From NCBI RefSeq assembly GCF_001580915.1, contig NZ_LHZQ01000217.1, forward strand, positions 1-64,000: a stretch of DNA of 64,000 nucleotides, given 5' to 3'. This document shows, piece by piece, positions 46,018 to 55,553 of this stretch (its first letter is position 1; each line of letters starts with the position of its first letter). Both the position numbers and the translations under genes were made by a program. This stretch comes from Acetobacter tropicalis. Its GTDB lineage: Bacteria; Pseudomonadota; Alphaproteobacteria; Acetobacterales; Acetobacteraceae. Under the pieces are notes generated by a model that saw nothing but the letters and a program-made list of their open reading frames with translations, ran no database searches and had not been told where the DNA came from.

Positions 46018-47544
46018 TTACTCCTGCTCGGCGCTTTTGCCGTCTTCCTCGTCAAACCAGTGAGCACGCGCCGCCATGATGATTTCATTGGCAGCATCTT
46101 CCTCAATAGCGTCAGTACCGAGAATTTCGACAAGCTCATCACCAGCCAGATCAGCAAGGTCGTCCAGAGTTTTTACACCCTTTTCACCCAGTGTCACAAG
46201 CATCTGGTTGGTAAACACGCCCATATCGGCAATGTCATCAGACACACCGAGCTCGCGCCGCTTGGTATCCAGGTTTTCTTCCTGTTTCACCAGATAGGCT
46301 TCGGCGCGCTGCACCAGTTCACTTACCACCGATTCGTCAAAACCTTCAATGCCAATCAGTTCATCCGGGTCGGCATAGGCCAGTTCTTCAATGGTATGGA
46401 AGCCTTCCGTCACCAGAAGACCGGCAATCACATCATCAACATCCAGCGCTTCAACAAACAGGTTGGTGCGGCGACGGAATTCTTCCTGGCGGCGTTCGGA
46501 TTCTTCAGCTTCGGTCAGGATATCAATATCCCAACGCGTCAACTGGCTGGCCAGACGCACGTTCTGCCCACGGCGGCCAATGGCCAGCGAAAGCTGCTCG
46601 TCCGGCACCACCACTTCAACGCGGCCCGCTTCTTCATCCATCACCACTTTGGAGACTTCAGCCGGGGCCAGTGCGTTCACCACAAAGGTCGCGGCCTGCG
46701 GGCTCCACGGAATGATATCAATCTTTTCGCCCTGCAGTTCGGCCACAACCGCCTGCACGCGAGACCCACGCATACCCACGCAGGCGCCAACCGGATCAAT
46801 GGACGCATCACGGGAGATCACGGCCATCTTTGCACGGGAACCCGGGTCACGCGCCACAGCCTTGATCTCAATGATCCCATCATAGATTTCAGGCACTTCC
46901 TGCGCGAACAGCTTGGCCAGGAAGGCCGGATGCGTGCGGGAGAGGAAGATCTGCGGGCCACGGGGTTCATCACGCACATCATAGATGTAGGCGCGCACGC
47001 GGTCGGAGTTGCGGAAGGATTCACGCGGAATCAGCTCATCCCGGCGCAGCAGCGCCTCGGCAGAGCCGATTTCCACCATCAGGTTGCCGTATTCGGTCCG
47101 TTTGACAGTGCCGTTGACGATCTCGCCTACGCGGTCCTTGAATTCGTTATACTGGCGCTTGCGCTCATATTCCCGCACGCGCTGGACAATCACCTGCTTG
47201 GCGGTCTGGGCGGCAATGCGGCCAAAATCGATAGGCGGCAGCGGATCAACCAGATATTCGCCAGCCTTGATTTCCGGCTGGAACTTGCGGGCAATGGCCA
47301 GCGGAATCTGGGTTTCCTCGTTCTCTACCTGCTCGACAACTTCCGTCCAGCGGGAGAGACGCACTTCACCCGTCCGGCGATCAATGGTCGCGCGGATATC
47401 TTTCTCATGCCCGTATTTGGCACGTCCGGCCTTCTGGATAGCCTGCTCCATGGCTTCCAGCACTTCTTCGCGTTCGATTCCCTTCTCGCGCGAAACAGCA
47501 TCTGCAACCAGCAGCAGTTCAGGACGGGAAACAGAGGTATCCAT
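46018..47544 (-). CDS. nusA: Transcription termination/antitermination protein NusA
   Basis: 508 aa. N-terminal RNAP-binding domain, S1 domain around residues 135-200 ('[21 protein letters not shown]'), KH1/KH2 with '[21 protein letters not shown]' and '[15 protein letters not shown]', and two C-terminal helix-hairpin-helix acidic repeats ('[16 protein letters not shown]', '[16 protein letters not shown]'). Governs pausing, termination and rRNA antitermination. Confidence 0.98.
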   Translation of the reverse strand: MDTSVSRPELLLVADAVSREKGIEREEVLEAMEQAIQKAGRAKYGHEKDIRATIDRRTGEVRLSRWTEVVEQVENEETQIPLAIARKFQPEIKAGEYLVDPLPPIDFGRIAAQTAKQVIVQRVREYERKRQYNEFKDRVGEIVNGTVKRTEYGNLMVEIGSAEALLRRDELIPRESFRNSDRVRAYIYDVRDEPRGPQIFLSRTHPAFLAKLFAQEVPEIYDGIIEIKAVARDPGSRAKMAVISRDASIDPVGACVGMRGSRVQAVVAELQGEKIDIIPWSPQAATFVVNALAPAEVSKVVMDEEAGRVEVVVPDEQLSLAIGRRGQNVRLASQLTRWDIDILTEAEESERRQEEFRRRTNLFVEALDVDDVIAGLLVTEGFHTIEELAYADPDELIGIEGFDESVVSELVQRAEAYLVKQEENLDTKRRELGVSDDIADMGVFTNQMLVTLGEKGVKTLDDLADLAGDELVEILGTDAIEEDAANEIIMAARAHWFDEEDGKSAEQE

Positions 47545-47574
47545 ACTCTCAGCTCTCCAAAGCAGGCGACGTGA

Positions 47575-48162
47575 TCAGTGTAACTTGCGCCCGGCCGGTT
47601 TTTCTTCCCCGGCCTTGCTCTTTTCATTCTCGCCCTCATCATCGGCAGGGCGCGCCATCTGCGCACTCGCCTCAATCAGGGCATCCGTCAATACCAGTTT
47701 TGCCCGACGGATTTCCGCCAGCGGCAAACGGGCCTCAGTTCCATCATCCAGCCGGAGTCGGCCGGTTTCTGCATCCGCCCCCAGGACAACACCGGAAAAC
47801 CGGCGCCGACCATCAACCGGAACCAGAACTTCCACCTTGGCCTGATGGCCGGTGAAGCGGTTCCAGTCCTTGGCGCGCGTCAACGGACGATCAATTCCGG
47901 CGGAGGACACCTCAAGCGTCCAGGCACCGGGGATAGGATCTTCCACATCCAGCACAGCGCCCACGGCATGGCTGATGCGCTCACAATCTTCCACATTGAT
48001 GAGCGAGCCATCCTTGCGGTCCGCCATGATCTGCACTGTCGGGCTTTCACGCCCCAGCACCGCCACGCGAACAATCTCATAGCCAAGATCATCCAGCGTT
48101 GGCGCCACAAGGGCGACAAGGCGGGCTTCCAGGCCGGAATGGATGGGCAGATCAGCGTCCAA
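47575..48162 (-). CDS. rimP: Ribosome maturation factor RimP
   Basis: 195 aa. '[22 protein letters not shown]' , '[40 protein letters not shown]' (split) match RimP, needed for 30S assembly. First gene of rimP-nusA-ylxR-infB-rbfA. C-terminal 40 residues are Lys/Glu-rich extension. Confidence 0.95.
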   Translation of the reverse strand: MDADLPIHSGLEARLVALVAPTLDDLGYEIVRVAVLGRESPTVQIMADRKDGSLINVEDCERISHAVGAVLDVEDPIPGAWTLEVSSAGIDRPLTRAKDWNRFTGHQAKVEVLVPVDGRRRFSGVVLGADAETGRLRLDDGTEARLPLAEIRRAKLVLTDALIEASAQMARPADDEGENEKSKAGEEKPAGRKLH

Positions 48163-48388
48163 TGCAAAAAAGGCGGCCCGTCAAGGCCACCCCCCAAAAT
48201 TCTGATAAAATGAAAGGATGATGTTTCATGTAGGGGATACCAGACCATGCTGCAAGAGTTGAAACCCCTGTTGCCCTTCTTTTCCCACCCCCCATAAAAA
48301 AGAAATTAGTCGTGCGGGGCTCTTTTCGGGGCTTTCCTGCGTTTTCAGAACTTGCACACTCCCACCCGGATATGTCTGATTACATTTC

Positions 48389-48985
48389 ATGAACGATCTG
48401 CCTGACCCCGTGTATAAAGCGCAGCCGGAGAAAGAGGAGAAACCCTCCCATTTCCGCACCGTGCTTGTCGCTCTGGCAACCTGCACCCTGCTGGCCGGTG
48501 CCGGGGTCCATTTCATGGGCTCGGGCAACAACACCCCCACTACTCCGGCAGCCGCAGGAAGCGGAGATAACCAGAGTGCGGATGCATCACAGCAGCGCAC
48601 AGGCATTCAGCTTTCCCTGATTGCCCCCGACAAGGCAGCCGAAGCCCTTGCTTCCTCCGGCTATTCTGAAAAAGAACAGGCTGACATTCTGGCAGGCGTG
48701 AAGCGGCGCGATCTGCGTCTGGTTGCCATGCCCATTTTTGATGCCACAGGCACGGGGGGCACTGTGTCTGTCATATCAGGCACCATGCACCGTACCGTTG
48801 CCCTGCAAACAAACCCCACCGTATTGATTCTCCCCATTACGGTTGCCGGAAATGTTGATATCCTTCCCGTGTCTGATCCGGGCATAGTAGGAATAGGAAG
48901 CGGCGTGATAACCATGTTCGGCCCACAGGTTCTGCCTGTTATGCATCAGGGTGACTCTCTTGGCCTGACGGTGATTGCCCAATGA
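48389..48985 (+). CDS. Single-pass membrane protein, unknown (AAA+ module)
   Basis: 198 aa. One membrane helix at about residues 24-43 ('TVLVALATCTLLAGAGVHF'), a Pro/Gly/Ser-rich linker, then a domain of about 125 residues on the far side of the membrane with 'LIAPDKAAEALASSGYSEKEQADILAGV'. No known family recognised. Its stop overlaps the start of the AAA+ gene as ATGA, so the two are translated together and probably form a complex. Confidence 0.75.
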   Translation: MNDLPDPVYKAQPEKEEKPSHFRTVLVALATCTLLAGAGVHFMGSGNNTPTTPAAAGSGDNQSADASQQRTGIQLSLIAPDKAAEALASSGYSEKEQADILAGVKRRDLRLVAMPIFDATGTGGTVSVISGTMHRTVALQTNPTVLILPITVAGNVDILPVSDPGIVGIGSGVITMFGPQVLPVMHQGDSLGLTVIAQ

Positions 48986-50265
48986 AAGGCCTGCTACCAG
49001 CCCTTAACCGGCTGATGCCGTTGATGATGGTGATTTTTCTGGTGCTGGCCAGCATCCAGATGGCCATCAGCCTGCACCTTTCACTGGCCTCGCTCACCCA
49101 TTTCATGGAATGGTGTGCACCGGCATGGCCCATAATTGCCGCAGTCAGCGGCTTGTTGACCATAGGCGGGCTGCTGTTCGAAACACGCGCCGAGCGGCTT
49201 GCACGCAAAGGCTTATTACGCCGACGGGGGTGGATGATGGACGTTCTTGCCAGACTGACCAACCGCAACGCGCTTGAAGAAATGCTGGCGCGGGAACAGC
49301 GGGAAACAACAATTGATGCCGAGGAACTGGCCGCCAACCTGCGCGCCCGCGTGATTGGCCAGGATCAGGTATGTGAAGATATTGCCGTGCAGTTGCGCCG
49401 CAGGCTGGCCCTGCAGGTTCGCGGCAAGCCGGTTGGTATCTTCCTGCTGGCGGGCCCACCCGGCACCGGTAAAACCTATCTTGCCAAACAGATGGCCCGC
49501 CAGCTTGAACGCCCTCTGCTGCATTTTGACATGACGCAGATGAGCAGCCCGCACGCGGCCACCCAGCTTTTTGGCTCCCCCAAAGGGTATGTGGGTTCTG
49601 ATACCTACGGCAAGCTGACCGGCGGCCTGAAGGAAAAGCCCGATGCCGTGGTGCTGCTGGATGAAATTGAAAAAGCCCACCCGGACGTATTCAAGAAATT
49701 CCTGACCGCGTGGAACGACGGCCATATTACCGAGGCCTCCACCGGGCAGCAGATTTCTACCGTTCGCGCCATTTTTGTGCTGACATCCAACATCGCAACC
49801 GATGCACTGACGGAAATTGCGGATCGCCTGCATGATGATCCGGACCGGATGCGCGCCGAGTCGGTTGAAGCACTGCGTCAGGCTGGTTTTGCCCCGGAAG
49901 TGCTCAACCGTCTGGACCGTATCTTTGTATTCCGTGCGCTGAAGGGGCTGGATATTGCCCGCGTTTCCGCACTGGAAATCGAAACCATGATCGAAAGCTA
50001 CGGGCTGAAGGTGGAAACCGGCGGTATCGATGCGTCCCTGCTGATGGATGTGATGCGCCGCCAGAGCCGTATGGGCGATGCCGCATCGGCCCGCGATCTT
50101 GTGCGTTCCATTGAAGACATGATCAGCGAATCGCTGATTGTGGCGCGCCAGCAGGGTGCCTCCATGATTCGCATCTCCCGCGATGAGGACGGCACCGTGA
50201 CAGCCAAAATAGCCGACAATAACGGTGACAGCAGTGAGAGCATGCACGCTCGCCTGACCCCATAA
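48982..50265 (+). CDS. Membrane-anchored AAA+ ATPase, ClpA/B-like
   Basis: 427 aa. Two hydrophobic helices at about residues 8-30 and 44-66 precede one AAA+ module of the Clp second-domain (AAA_2) type: Walker A GPPGTGKT at about 158, 'LFGSPKGYVGSDTYGKL' pore-region, Walker B 'VVLLDEIEKAHP' at about 220, sensor 1 'VLTSN', Arg-finger region 'APEVLNRLDRIFVF' near 310 and sensor 2 'ASARDLVRSIE' near 370. ClpA/B/V proteins are soluble and have two AAA domains; a single one anchored in the membrane is unusual. Coupled to the 198-aa membrane protein. Substrate and function unknown; unfoldase activity is inference. Confidence 0.85.
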   Translation: MKGLLPALNRLMPLMMVIFLVLASIQMAISLHLSLASLTHFMEWCAPAWPIIAAVSGLLTIGGLLFETRAERLARKGLLRRRGWMMDVLARLTNRNALEEMLAREQRETTIDAEELAANLRARVIGQDQVCEDIAVQLRRRLALQVRGKPVGIFLLAGPPGTGKTYLAKQMARQLERPLLHFDMTQMSSPHAATQLFGSPKGYVGSDTYGKLTGGLKEKPDAVVLLDEIEKAHPDVFKKFLTAWNDGHITEASTGQQISTVRAIFVLTSNIATDALTEIADRLHDDPDRMRAESVEALRQAGFAPEVLNRLDRIFVFRALKGLDIARVSALEIETMIESYGLKVETGGIDASLLMDVMRRQSRMGDAASARDLVRSIEDMISESLIVARQQGASMIRISRDEDGTVTAKIADNNGDSSESMHARLTP

Positions 50266-50269
50266 GCGT

Positions 50270-50303
50270 ACGGGGCCTGCCGGTGGGTAGGCCCCAGTTT
50301 TTT
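50270..50303 (+). terminator. Intrinsic terminator after the AAA+ gene
   Basis: GGGGCCT, 10-nt loop, AGGCCCC, AGTTTTTT. It separates the two-gene operon from the gene at 50338, which therefore needs its own promoter or read-through. Confidence 0.88.
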
Positions 50304-50337
50304 CACACCTGATACCGTCTGGACCGAGCATTACGGC

Positions 50338-51294
50338 ATGTCCGCTTTTACCCGCCTTTGGCAACGTGCCCCCCTGTGGCGCACGGTTCTGATTTCCACC
50401 GGTGCATGCGGCATTTTTTCTGTGCTGTTTCCCGCCCCCTGGCTGACGACCCGCCTGCCCTACTACCAGACGGTAACGGACAAGGTTGGCCACATGCTTG
50501 GCCGAAGCTCCGCCGCGCAGACCAACAATGCCGAAGGGGAAGGACGCCGCATGGTTTCCCAACCTCCGCTGGATGCGCAGTTTGAAGGCGTGATTCCTTT
50601 TGCCGGGCGTCAACTTCCGCTCCCGGCTGGCAAATGGCACCCTGTTTTAAACTATCAGGATGATGTTTCGCATGGGGAGATTCTGACCTCCATTTTCGTG
50701 CGGTCAGAACGCGGTGTGGTCACGGGCTTCATCATCGCGCAGGCCACCACACAATCCCTCCCCTCTTCTGACACCCAGATGTTGCAGGATATGTGCCATA
50801 GCGGCTTCAACTTTACAGTTGGGGACCTGCCGCAAGATGGCACCCACACGGAATGCTGGCTGACCTCCCCCATACGGGTGGTGAACAACCTGTTCCTCAC
50901 TTCCAATCAGGCCTTGCAGGGCCTGCTGAGCAGCCCGCTGTTCATTCCGCCCGCATTGCAGCGGCTTGGCATGATGGGCTTTGACCTTCCCCCCATTCTG
51001 GTGGATGCGGGATGGACCCATATTGAGAAAAGCAAGTCTGGCACCGGAGTCGATTTTGCGACCATCCACACGCTGCTCAGCCCGGCGGAAGCAGGGCAAC
51101 GTGCCGTGCCGGGTGCTCCGGAAGACTGGTCCCGCGCGGGCATGAACAATTCCCCCATGGTGGCGGATTTTGTGAAACGAAGCGATACGTGGCTGAAAAA
51201 CTGGCTGCCTTACCTGCGCAAAGGGTACAACAGCACCCTGGAAGGCGGCCCACTCCCCGCTGCCGCAGCCACGGACCCCGGTTTCCACGGTTAA
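50338..51294 (+). CDS. Membrane-anchored or exported protein, unknown (AAA+ module)
   Basis: 318 aa. Hydrophobic segment at about residues 15-33, then a soluble domain: 'AGRQLPLPAGKWHPVLNYQDD', 'GFIIAQATTQSLPSS', 'HTECWLTSPIRVVNN'. The C-terminal part contains 'DWSRAGMNNSPMVADFVKRSDTWLKNWLPYL'. No family recognised. Same strand, 72 bp after the AAA+ gene with a terminator between; functional link is inferred from position and shared membrane location. Confidence 0.7.
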   Translation: MSAFTRLWQRAPLWRTVLISTGACGIFSVLFPAPWLTTRLPYYQTVTDKVGHMLGRSSAAQTNNAEGEGRRMVSQPPLDAQFEGVIPFAGRQLPLPAGKWHPVLNYQDDVSHGEILTSIFVRSERGVVTGFIIAQATTQSLPSSDTQMLQDMCHSGFNFTVGDLPQDGTHTECWLTSPIRVVNNLFLTSNQALQGLLSSPLFIPPALQRLGMMGFDLPPILVDAGWTHIEKSKSGTGVDFATIHTLLSPAEAGQRAVPGAPEDWSRAGMNNSPMVADFVKRSDTWLKNWLPYLRKGYNSTLEGGPLPAAAATDPGFHG

Positions 51295-51803
51295 GACCTG
51301 CGTTCTTACCGTGTGACCTGATGCAGGTGCAGGTTGCCGGGAAGAACGTTTCTCCCCGCGAAATCAAAGCCTCGGTCATGAAGAAGAGAAGCGCGTGATG
51401 TTGGGGGCAGCCTCCTAGCGTCTGCTCTCCTCTGCGTCACGGAAGAAATTCCGCAACGGGAGGGATCATCTCCCGCCCCTCCGACACCCCCGCACCAAAA
51501 ACGCACTCACTGTCGTTGGGCGCAAAATGCCCCACTCTTGCACAAGCAGACAGTCAGAAGACGCTTTTGCTACCTTCACGCTCGCGCGCCAAAAAGCTGG
51601 CGAGGATTTTGTGAGACCGAGACGCGGCTTGAAGAGTCTGAAAATCTAGGCCGTGAGGAATTAGTGACGCAGGAAAGCTGGAGTCTGAAGCCTACAAACA
51701 AGACGCCCCAGTGATGAAAGAACGTGGGACAAAAACCCACGCTTTTCGGCACCAACAAAAGGTGCGGCAAATTACCCCACCAGATTTTTCAAGCACTCTC
51801 TCT
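51295..51803. other. 509-bp gene-free interval with hairpins
   Basis: No gene I can support. Two adjacent stem-loops lie at 51723-51741 (CGTGGG / CCCACG) and about 51750-51765 (GCACC / GGTGC), both near the 3' side of the minus-strand LysR gene; the first, with T-rich flanks, could end either strand's transcripts weakly. Remainder unexplained. Confidence 0.45.
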
Positions 51804-52709
51804 TCAGGATTTAGGCGTTTCCCTCAAGACATCGGAGGAAACCTCAATCAGGAAATCAAGCACCGTACGCGTCCGCAGTGGCAGGGTGCGCGGACCTGTA
51901 TGCACTGCGTAGAACGGCAGAGAGGGAATGTTCCAATCTGCAAACAGGCGTACCAACTTACCCTCTTCTACGGCTTCCCGCACCAGGAACTCTGGCAGCA
52001 GGCCAATGCCGATGCTGGCGGAAACAGCATAGAAAACGGCCTCACTACTGTTGGCCCGGAACACCGTTGAGGGCGCGATAACGCTTTCTTCTTCTTCCCG
52101 ATAAAAATGCCAGTCATTCCGGCCACCGCCATAGTTGTAAACAATGGCAGGATATTCTGGCAGGTCACGCGGATGTTCTGGGGTGCCGCACCGTTTCAGG
52201 CAGTCCGGAGAAACAACCAGCCATTTGCGCACCACGCCCAGCTTGCGGGCAATCAGGGAGCCTTCGGCAATTTCCCCTACGCGCACGGCCAGATCCAGCC
52301 CTTCTTCCACCAGATCTCCAAACGAGTCGCGCATCACGATCTCGACTGAAAGATCAGGATGACGCTCCAGCAACTCCCCCAGTCGTCTGGTCAGATAGAG
52401 GCCAAACGCCGTGGTCACCCCCAACCGCACCAAACCGGAGACAGATGCACGCCGTCGCCCCAGAACGGTTTCAGCCGTTTCCAGAATTTCCAGAACTTCA
52501 TAGGCATGGGGCAGAAGGCTGCGGCCGTCTTCTGTCATCATCAGGCTGCGCGTGGTGCGGGCAAACAGCGTGGTGCCGTAATGCGCTTCCAGCAAGGCGA
52601 TATGCCGTGAAATAGTGGGCTGACTGACACCTGTCTCACGCGAGACAGCCGAAAAAGAGCCTGTGGCCGCCACGCGGACAAAGCTGTGAAGAGCAGAAAG
52701 AAGGTCCAT
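51804..52709 (-). CDS. LysR-family transcriptional regulator
   Basis: About 301 aa. N-terminal helix-turn-helix 'LHSFVRVAATGSFSAVSRETGVSQ' with 'PTISRHIALLEAHYGTTLF'; effector domain follows with 'VRLGVTTAFGLYLTRRLGEL'. Start at 52709 (GGAA just upstream) or 52724. Targets unknown: the next genes are over 450 bp away and on the same strand upstream. Confidence 0.92.
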   Translation of the reverse strand: MDLLSALHSFVRVAATGSFSAVSRETGVSQPTISRHIALLEAHYGTTLFARTTRSLMMTEDGRSLLPHAYEVLEILETAETVLGRRRASVSGLVRLGVTTAFGLYLTRRLGELLERHPDLSVEIVMRDSFGDLVEEGLDLAVRVGEIAEGSLIARKLGVVRKWLVVSPDCLKRCGTPEHPRDLPEYPAIVYNYGGGRNDWHFYREEEESVIAPSTVFRANSSEAVFYAVSASIGIGLLPEFLVREAVEEGKLVRLFADWNIPSLPFYAVHTGPRTLPLRTRTVLDFLIEVSSDVLRETPKS

Positions 52710-52724
52710 CAGGTTCCGGAACAC

Positions 52725-53171
52725 ATGTGCTGAGACGCTGAAACGCCCTGCCCTGCCTTTTCAGCAGACCGCTTGGTACGGTTCCGGGCACCGCACCGCA
52801 CAGACCACCGTCAGACCCGGCTAGAGTATAGCTGTAATCATACGACTATCGTATTTATATCTGACTCATACTTATTTTATACACAATTGACGGGAGCACT
52901 CTTCCGCCATGCCTCAGGCGCATTTGATGTGCCAACGCCTTGCTGCTTCCAGCCCCACAAGAGGGCCGTTGCCAAGTCTGGTAGGCCGGGCGGGCGGGAT
53001 TTTTGACAGCAACATGCACCGTTTTTTGCCGCCCGCAGGCCCCAGCACCGTGCCCTTGGTCTTGGTCTTGGTCTTGGTCTTGGTCTTGGTAGCTGAAAGC
53101 CCTGCTGTTCAATCTCACAACTGCCTTGCCAGCCTCACGCGCTGATCTTTCACACCTTCTTGGCGGTAGCC
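52725..53171. other. 447-bp interval: LysR promoter side, tandem repeat
   Basis: AT-rich around 52825-52890, which should hold the lysR-type gene promoter (minus strand). Contains the 6-bp tandem repeat at 53055-53090. A minus-strand frame through the repeat would read Asp-Gln repeats, but nothing else supports translation. No terminator recognised for the ABC transporter operon. Confidence 0.45.
53055..53090. repeat. Tandem repeat, 6-bp unit x6
   Basis: Six perfect copies of CTTGGT, 82 bp beyond the stop of the fused amino-acid transporter gene. A multiple-of-three unit would keep any frame open: Leu-Val on plus, Asp-Gln on minus. Confidence 0.93.
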
Positions 53172-54728
53172 TTAGCGGTGGCGTGTGTGAGGCTGCGCCA
53201 GTTTCTTTTCCGCCATCCGGGCCAAACGCACAAACGGCAGCCCCAGCAGCAGATAGGCACCCCCCACCATCAAACCCGTGCCAAAATAGTCAAAATAGGT
53301 GGAAGACAGGCGAATATAGGTCTGGGTGAGTTCTGTGAGCGTAATCACGCTGACCAGCGATGAGTCTTTCAGCAGAGAAATGAAATCATTGGTCATGACA
53401 GGCATCACCAGCCGGAACGCCTGAGGCACAACCACAAACCGCAACGCCTGAATATGCGTCATGTTCAGGGCCAGCGCGGCTTCCATCTGGCCACGAGCCA
53501 CGGATTGCAGGCCCGCACGATAGTTCTCGGCCTCATAGGCTGCGTAGTTAAGCCCCAGCCCCATCACCCCGGCCAGAAACGGGCCAAGATTGATACCAAA
53601 CTGCGGCAGGCCATAGAAAATGAACAAAATCTGGATCAGCAGTGGCGTGCCACGGACTATTTCCACATACAGCCCGGCGAGAGACGCCATCCACGGTGCG
53701 CCATACAAACGCAGCAGAGCCAGTGACAACCCAAGAGCCACCGCCAACACCATGGCACACAAGGAAACGGCAAGGGTAAGAACAGCCCCTTTGGCCAGCA
53801 AAGGCAGAAACCCGACGTAACGCCGCAACCGTTCCGTCCAGCCAGCGCCGCCCTGTTGCGCCGCAACATAGGACTGCCACTCGGTAGGGGCGATATCAGG
53901 TGTGGAAAAATCCTGCGCGAACTGCGCCATTTCAGGCGTCCACAAATTCCAGCGTGCCAGAATGGTGTGCAGGCTGCCATCCTTGAGCATGGCGGCCAGA
54001 GCCGTGTTGACCTGTTCCCGCAGCGCCGCGTTCTGGCCTTTGGCAAAAGCAATGCCGTAAGCCACGCGCCCAATGGGTTCGCCCGTTATCTGCAAGGCGG
54101 GATTGGTTGCGCCGTAATACTGGGCAATGGGGCCATCAATCAGGATGGCCTCTGTGCGGCCATTCACAAGATCCATGAACACATTGGTTTCTTCATCATA
54201 GGTGCGCACATGCACTTTGGGATGCCCGGCCAGAATCCGCTCTGCCTGCGTGGCCTTGATGGTACCCACCACGTGCCCATCCAGATCCTCCAGCCGGGAG
54301 AATTGCGGGCCATTCCTGCGCACCACAATCCGCTCGGATGTCACGTAATAGGGGGTGCTGAAATCTATGCCTTCGGCATGCTCCGGTGTGATCTCGATCC
54401 CGCAGATCACCATGGCGTACAGGCCGCGTTGCAGGCCGGGAATCAGGCCATCCCAGTCATTCTGAACGAACGCCAGATCCCGGCCCATATGGCGGCCCAG
54501 TTCCTGCATCAGTTCATATTCATACCCCGTAAGGCGTGACTGATCTTTCAGGTCATGAAAAGTGTAGGGCACATCTGCCGAGGCATCAGCCGCCCACCGC
54601 AAAGGTTCGGCCGCAAACCCCGCCTTTGGCGCGGACAGACCAAAAGCCGCTACCAACGCCAACACTGCAAGAAGCCCAGACCGAACCATGACAAACCGTG
54701 ACAGAAAATGCCGCAGGCCGTGCTTCAC
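53172..54728 (-). CDS. Fused amino-acid ABC transporter: binding protein plus permease
   Basis: 518 aa. Signal/anchor at residues 15-38; SBP_bac_3 domain at about 40-275 ('PLRWAADASADVPYTF', 'GYEYELMQELGRHMGRDLAF', 'GYTFE'-type ligand site region 'GIEITPEHAEGIDFSTPYY'); then permease with about five helices from 300 on and EAA loop 'EALALNMTHIQALRFVVVPQAFR'-like. Such GlnP-type fusions import polar amino acids. Coupled as ATGA to the ATPase gene upstream in the transcript. Confidence 0.92.
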   Translation of the reverse strand: MKHGLRHFLSRFVMVRSGLLAVLALVAAFGLSAPKAGFAAEPLRWAADASADVPYTFHDLKDQSRLTGYEYELMQELGRHMGRDLAFVQNDWDGLIPGLQRGLYAMVICGIEITPEHAEGIDFSTPYYVTSERIVVRRNGPQFSRLEDLDGHVVGTIKATQAERILAGHPKVHVRTYDEETNVFMDLVNGRTEAILIDGPIAQYYGATNPALQITGEPIGRVAYGIAFAKGQNAALREQVNTALAAMLKDGSLHTILARWNLWTPEMAQFAQDFSTPDIAPTEWQSYVAAQQGGAGWTERLRRYVGFLPLLAKGAVLTLAVSLCAMVLAVALGLSLALLRLYGAPWMASLAGLYVEIVRGTPLLIQILFIFYGLPQFGINLGPFLAGVMGLGLNYAAYEAENYRAGLQSVARGQMEAALALNMTHIQALRFVVVPQAFRLVMPVMTNDFISLLKDSSLVSVITLTELTQTYIRLSSTYFDYFGTGLMVGGAYLLLGLPFVRLARMAEKKLAQPHTRHR

Positions 54729-55453
54729 AAAACTGTCCTTAAAAAACGTCGGGTGCGCTCATCCACAGGATTCACGCACAGGGTTTCCGGTGGTCCGGCC
54801 TCTATAATGTGTCCACCATCCATGTAAACAATGATATCAGACGCCACCTGGGCAAAACGCATGTCATGCGTGACCACAATCTGGGTCATGCCCTCATTGT
54901 CCAGCGTGCGCATCACGCCCAGCACTTCCTCCGCCACCAGCGGGTCCAGTGCGGATGTGGGTTCATCATACAGCATGATCTCCGGCCGCATGGCCAAGGC
55001 GCGGGCAATGGCCGCGCGCTGCTGCTGCCCGCCGGAGAGAGAAAGAGGATAACGCTGCGCCACCTTGCCCAGCCCCACCTTTTCCAGCAGGGCCATGGCC
55101 TCATCCCGTTCTTCCACGCCGCCTTCGCCCTTCACCACGCGCGGGGCCAGCAGAACGTTATCCAAAACCGTAAGGTGCGGGAAAAGATTAAAGCTCTGAA
55201 ACACCATGCCCACATGGGTGCGCAGCTTATGGGCCATATGCTCGTCAGCACGCCGCCAGGGGCCACCTTGGCGTTCTATCGTAACGCCCATGGCGGTTAC
55301 GGTCCCGCTATCCGGTATTTCCAGAAAATTCAGACACCGCAGGAATGTTGATTTCCCGCAGCCGGATGGGCCGATCACTGAGATCAACTCCCCCTTGCGC
55401 ACTTCAAGGGAGACACCGCTCAGAATTGCCCCTTCTCCAAAGCTTTTGTGCAC
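54725..55453 (-). CDS. Polar amino-acid ABC transporter ATP-binding protein
   Basis: 242 aa as GTG 55453. Walker A GPSGCGKS, 'LSGGQQQRAAIARALAM', Walker B '[13 protein letters not shown]' and the GlnQ/HisP-type C-terminus. The usual first strand before 'VHKSFG' would require coding upstream, yet no ATG, GTG or TTG is available there before the acnA terminator; CTG two codons earlier is possible. Ends in an ATGA overlap with the fused transporter. Confidence 0.9.
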   Translation of the reverse strand: MHKSFGEGAILSGVSLEVRKGELISVIGPSGCGKSTFLRCLNFLEIPDSGTVTAMGVTIERQGGPWRRADEHMAHKLRTHVGMVFQSFNLFPHLTVLDNVLLAPRVVKGEGGVEERDEAMALLEKVGLGKVAQRYPLSLSGGQQQRAAIARALAMRPEIMLYDEPTSALDPLVAEEVLGVMRTLDNEGMTQIVVTHDMRFAQVASDIIVYMDGGHIIEAGPPETLCVNPVDERTRRFLRTVL

Positions 55454-55491
55454 ATTCAGCGCACTTAGAACGATGGGGTCTTCTTCAACGC

Positions 55492-55522
55492 AAAAAGCCG
55501 ACCCGGTGTAATCCGGGTCGGC
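55492..55522 (-). terminator. Intrinsic terminator of acnA
   Basis: Minus strand GCCGACCCGG, loop of six, CCGGGTCGGC, TTTTTG: a perfect 10-bp stem 32 bp after the acnA stop and only 40 bp before the ABC ATPase start. Confidence 0.92.
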
Positions 55523-55553
55523 AATGTCGTGTCCGCTAGGAACAAAACGGTTA

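Noticed and set aside
45775-47574. 599-aa open frame opposite nusA
   Set aside because: Same reason: complements nusA codon for codon and resembles no family.
49216-50640. 474-aa minus-strand frame opposite the AAA+ gene
   Set aside because: The plus strand has clear AAA+ motifs; the minus frame has none.
51576-51770. 64-codon minus-strand frame
   Set aside because: Composition and lack of ribosome site make it unlikely; tract better treated as non-coding.
52855-53118. 87-codon frame through the CTTGGT array giving Asp-Gln repeats
   Set aside because: No ribosome site and no resemblance to a protein beyond the repeat.
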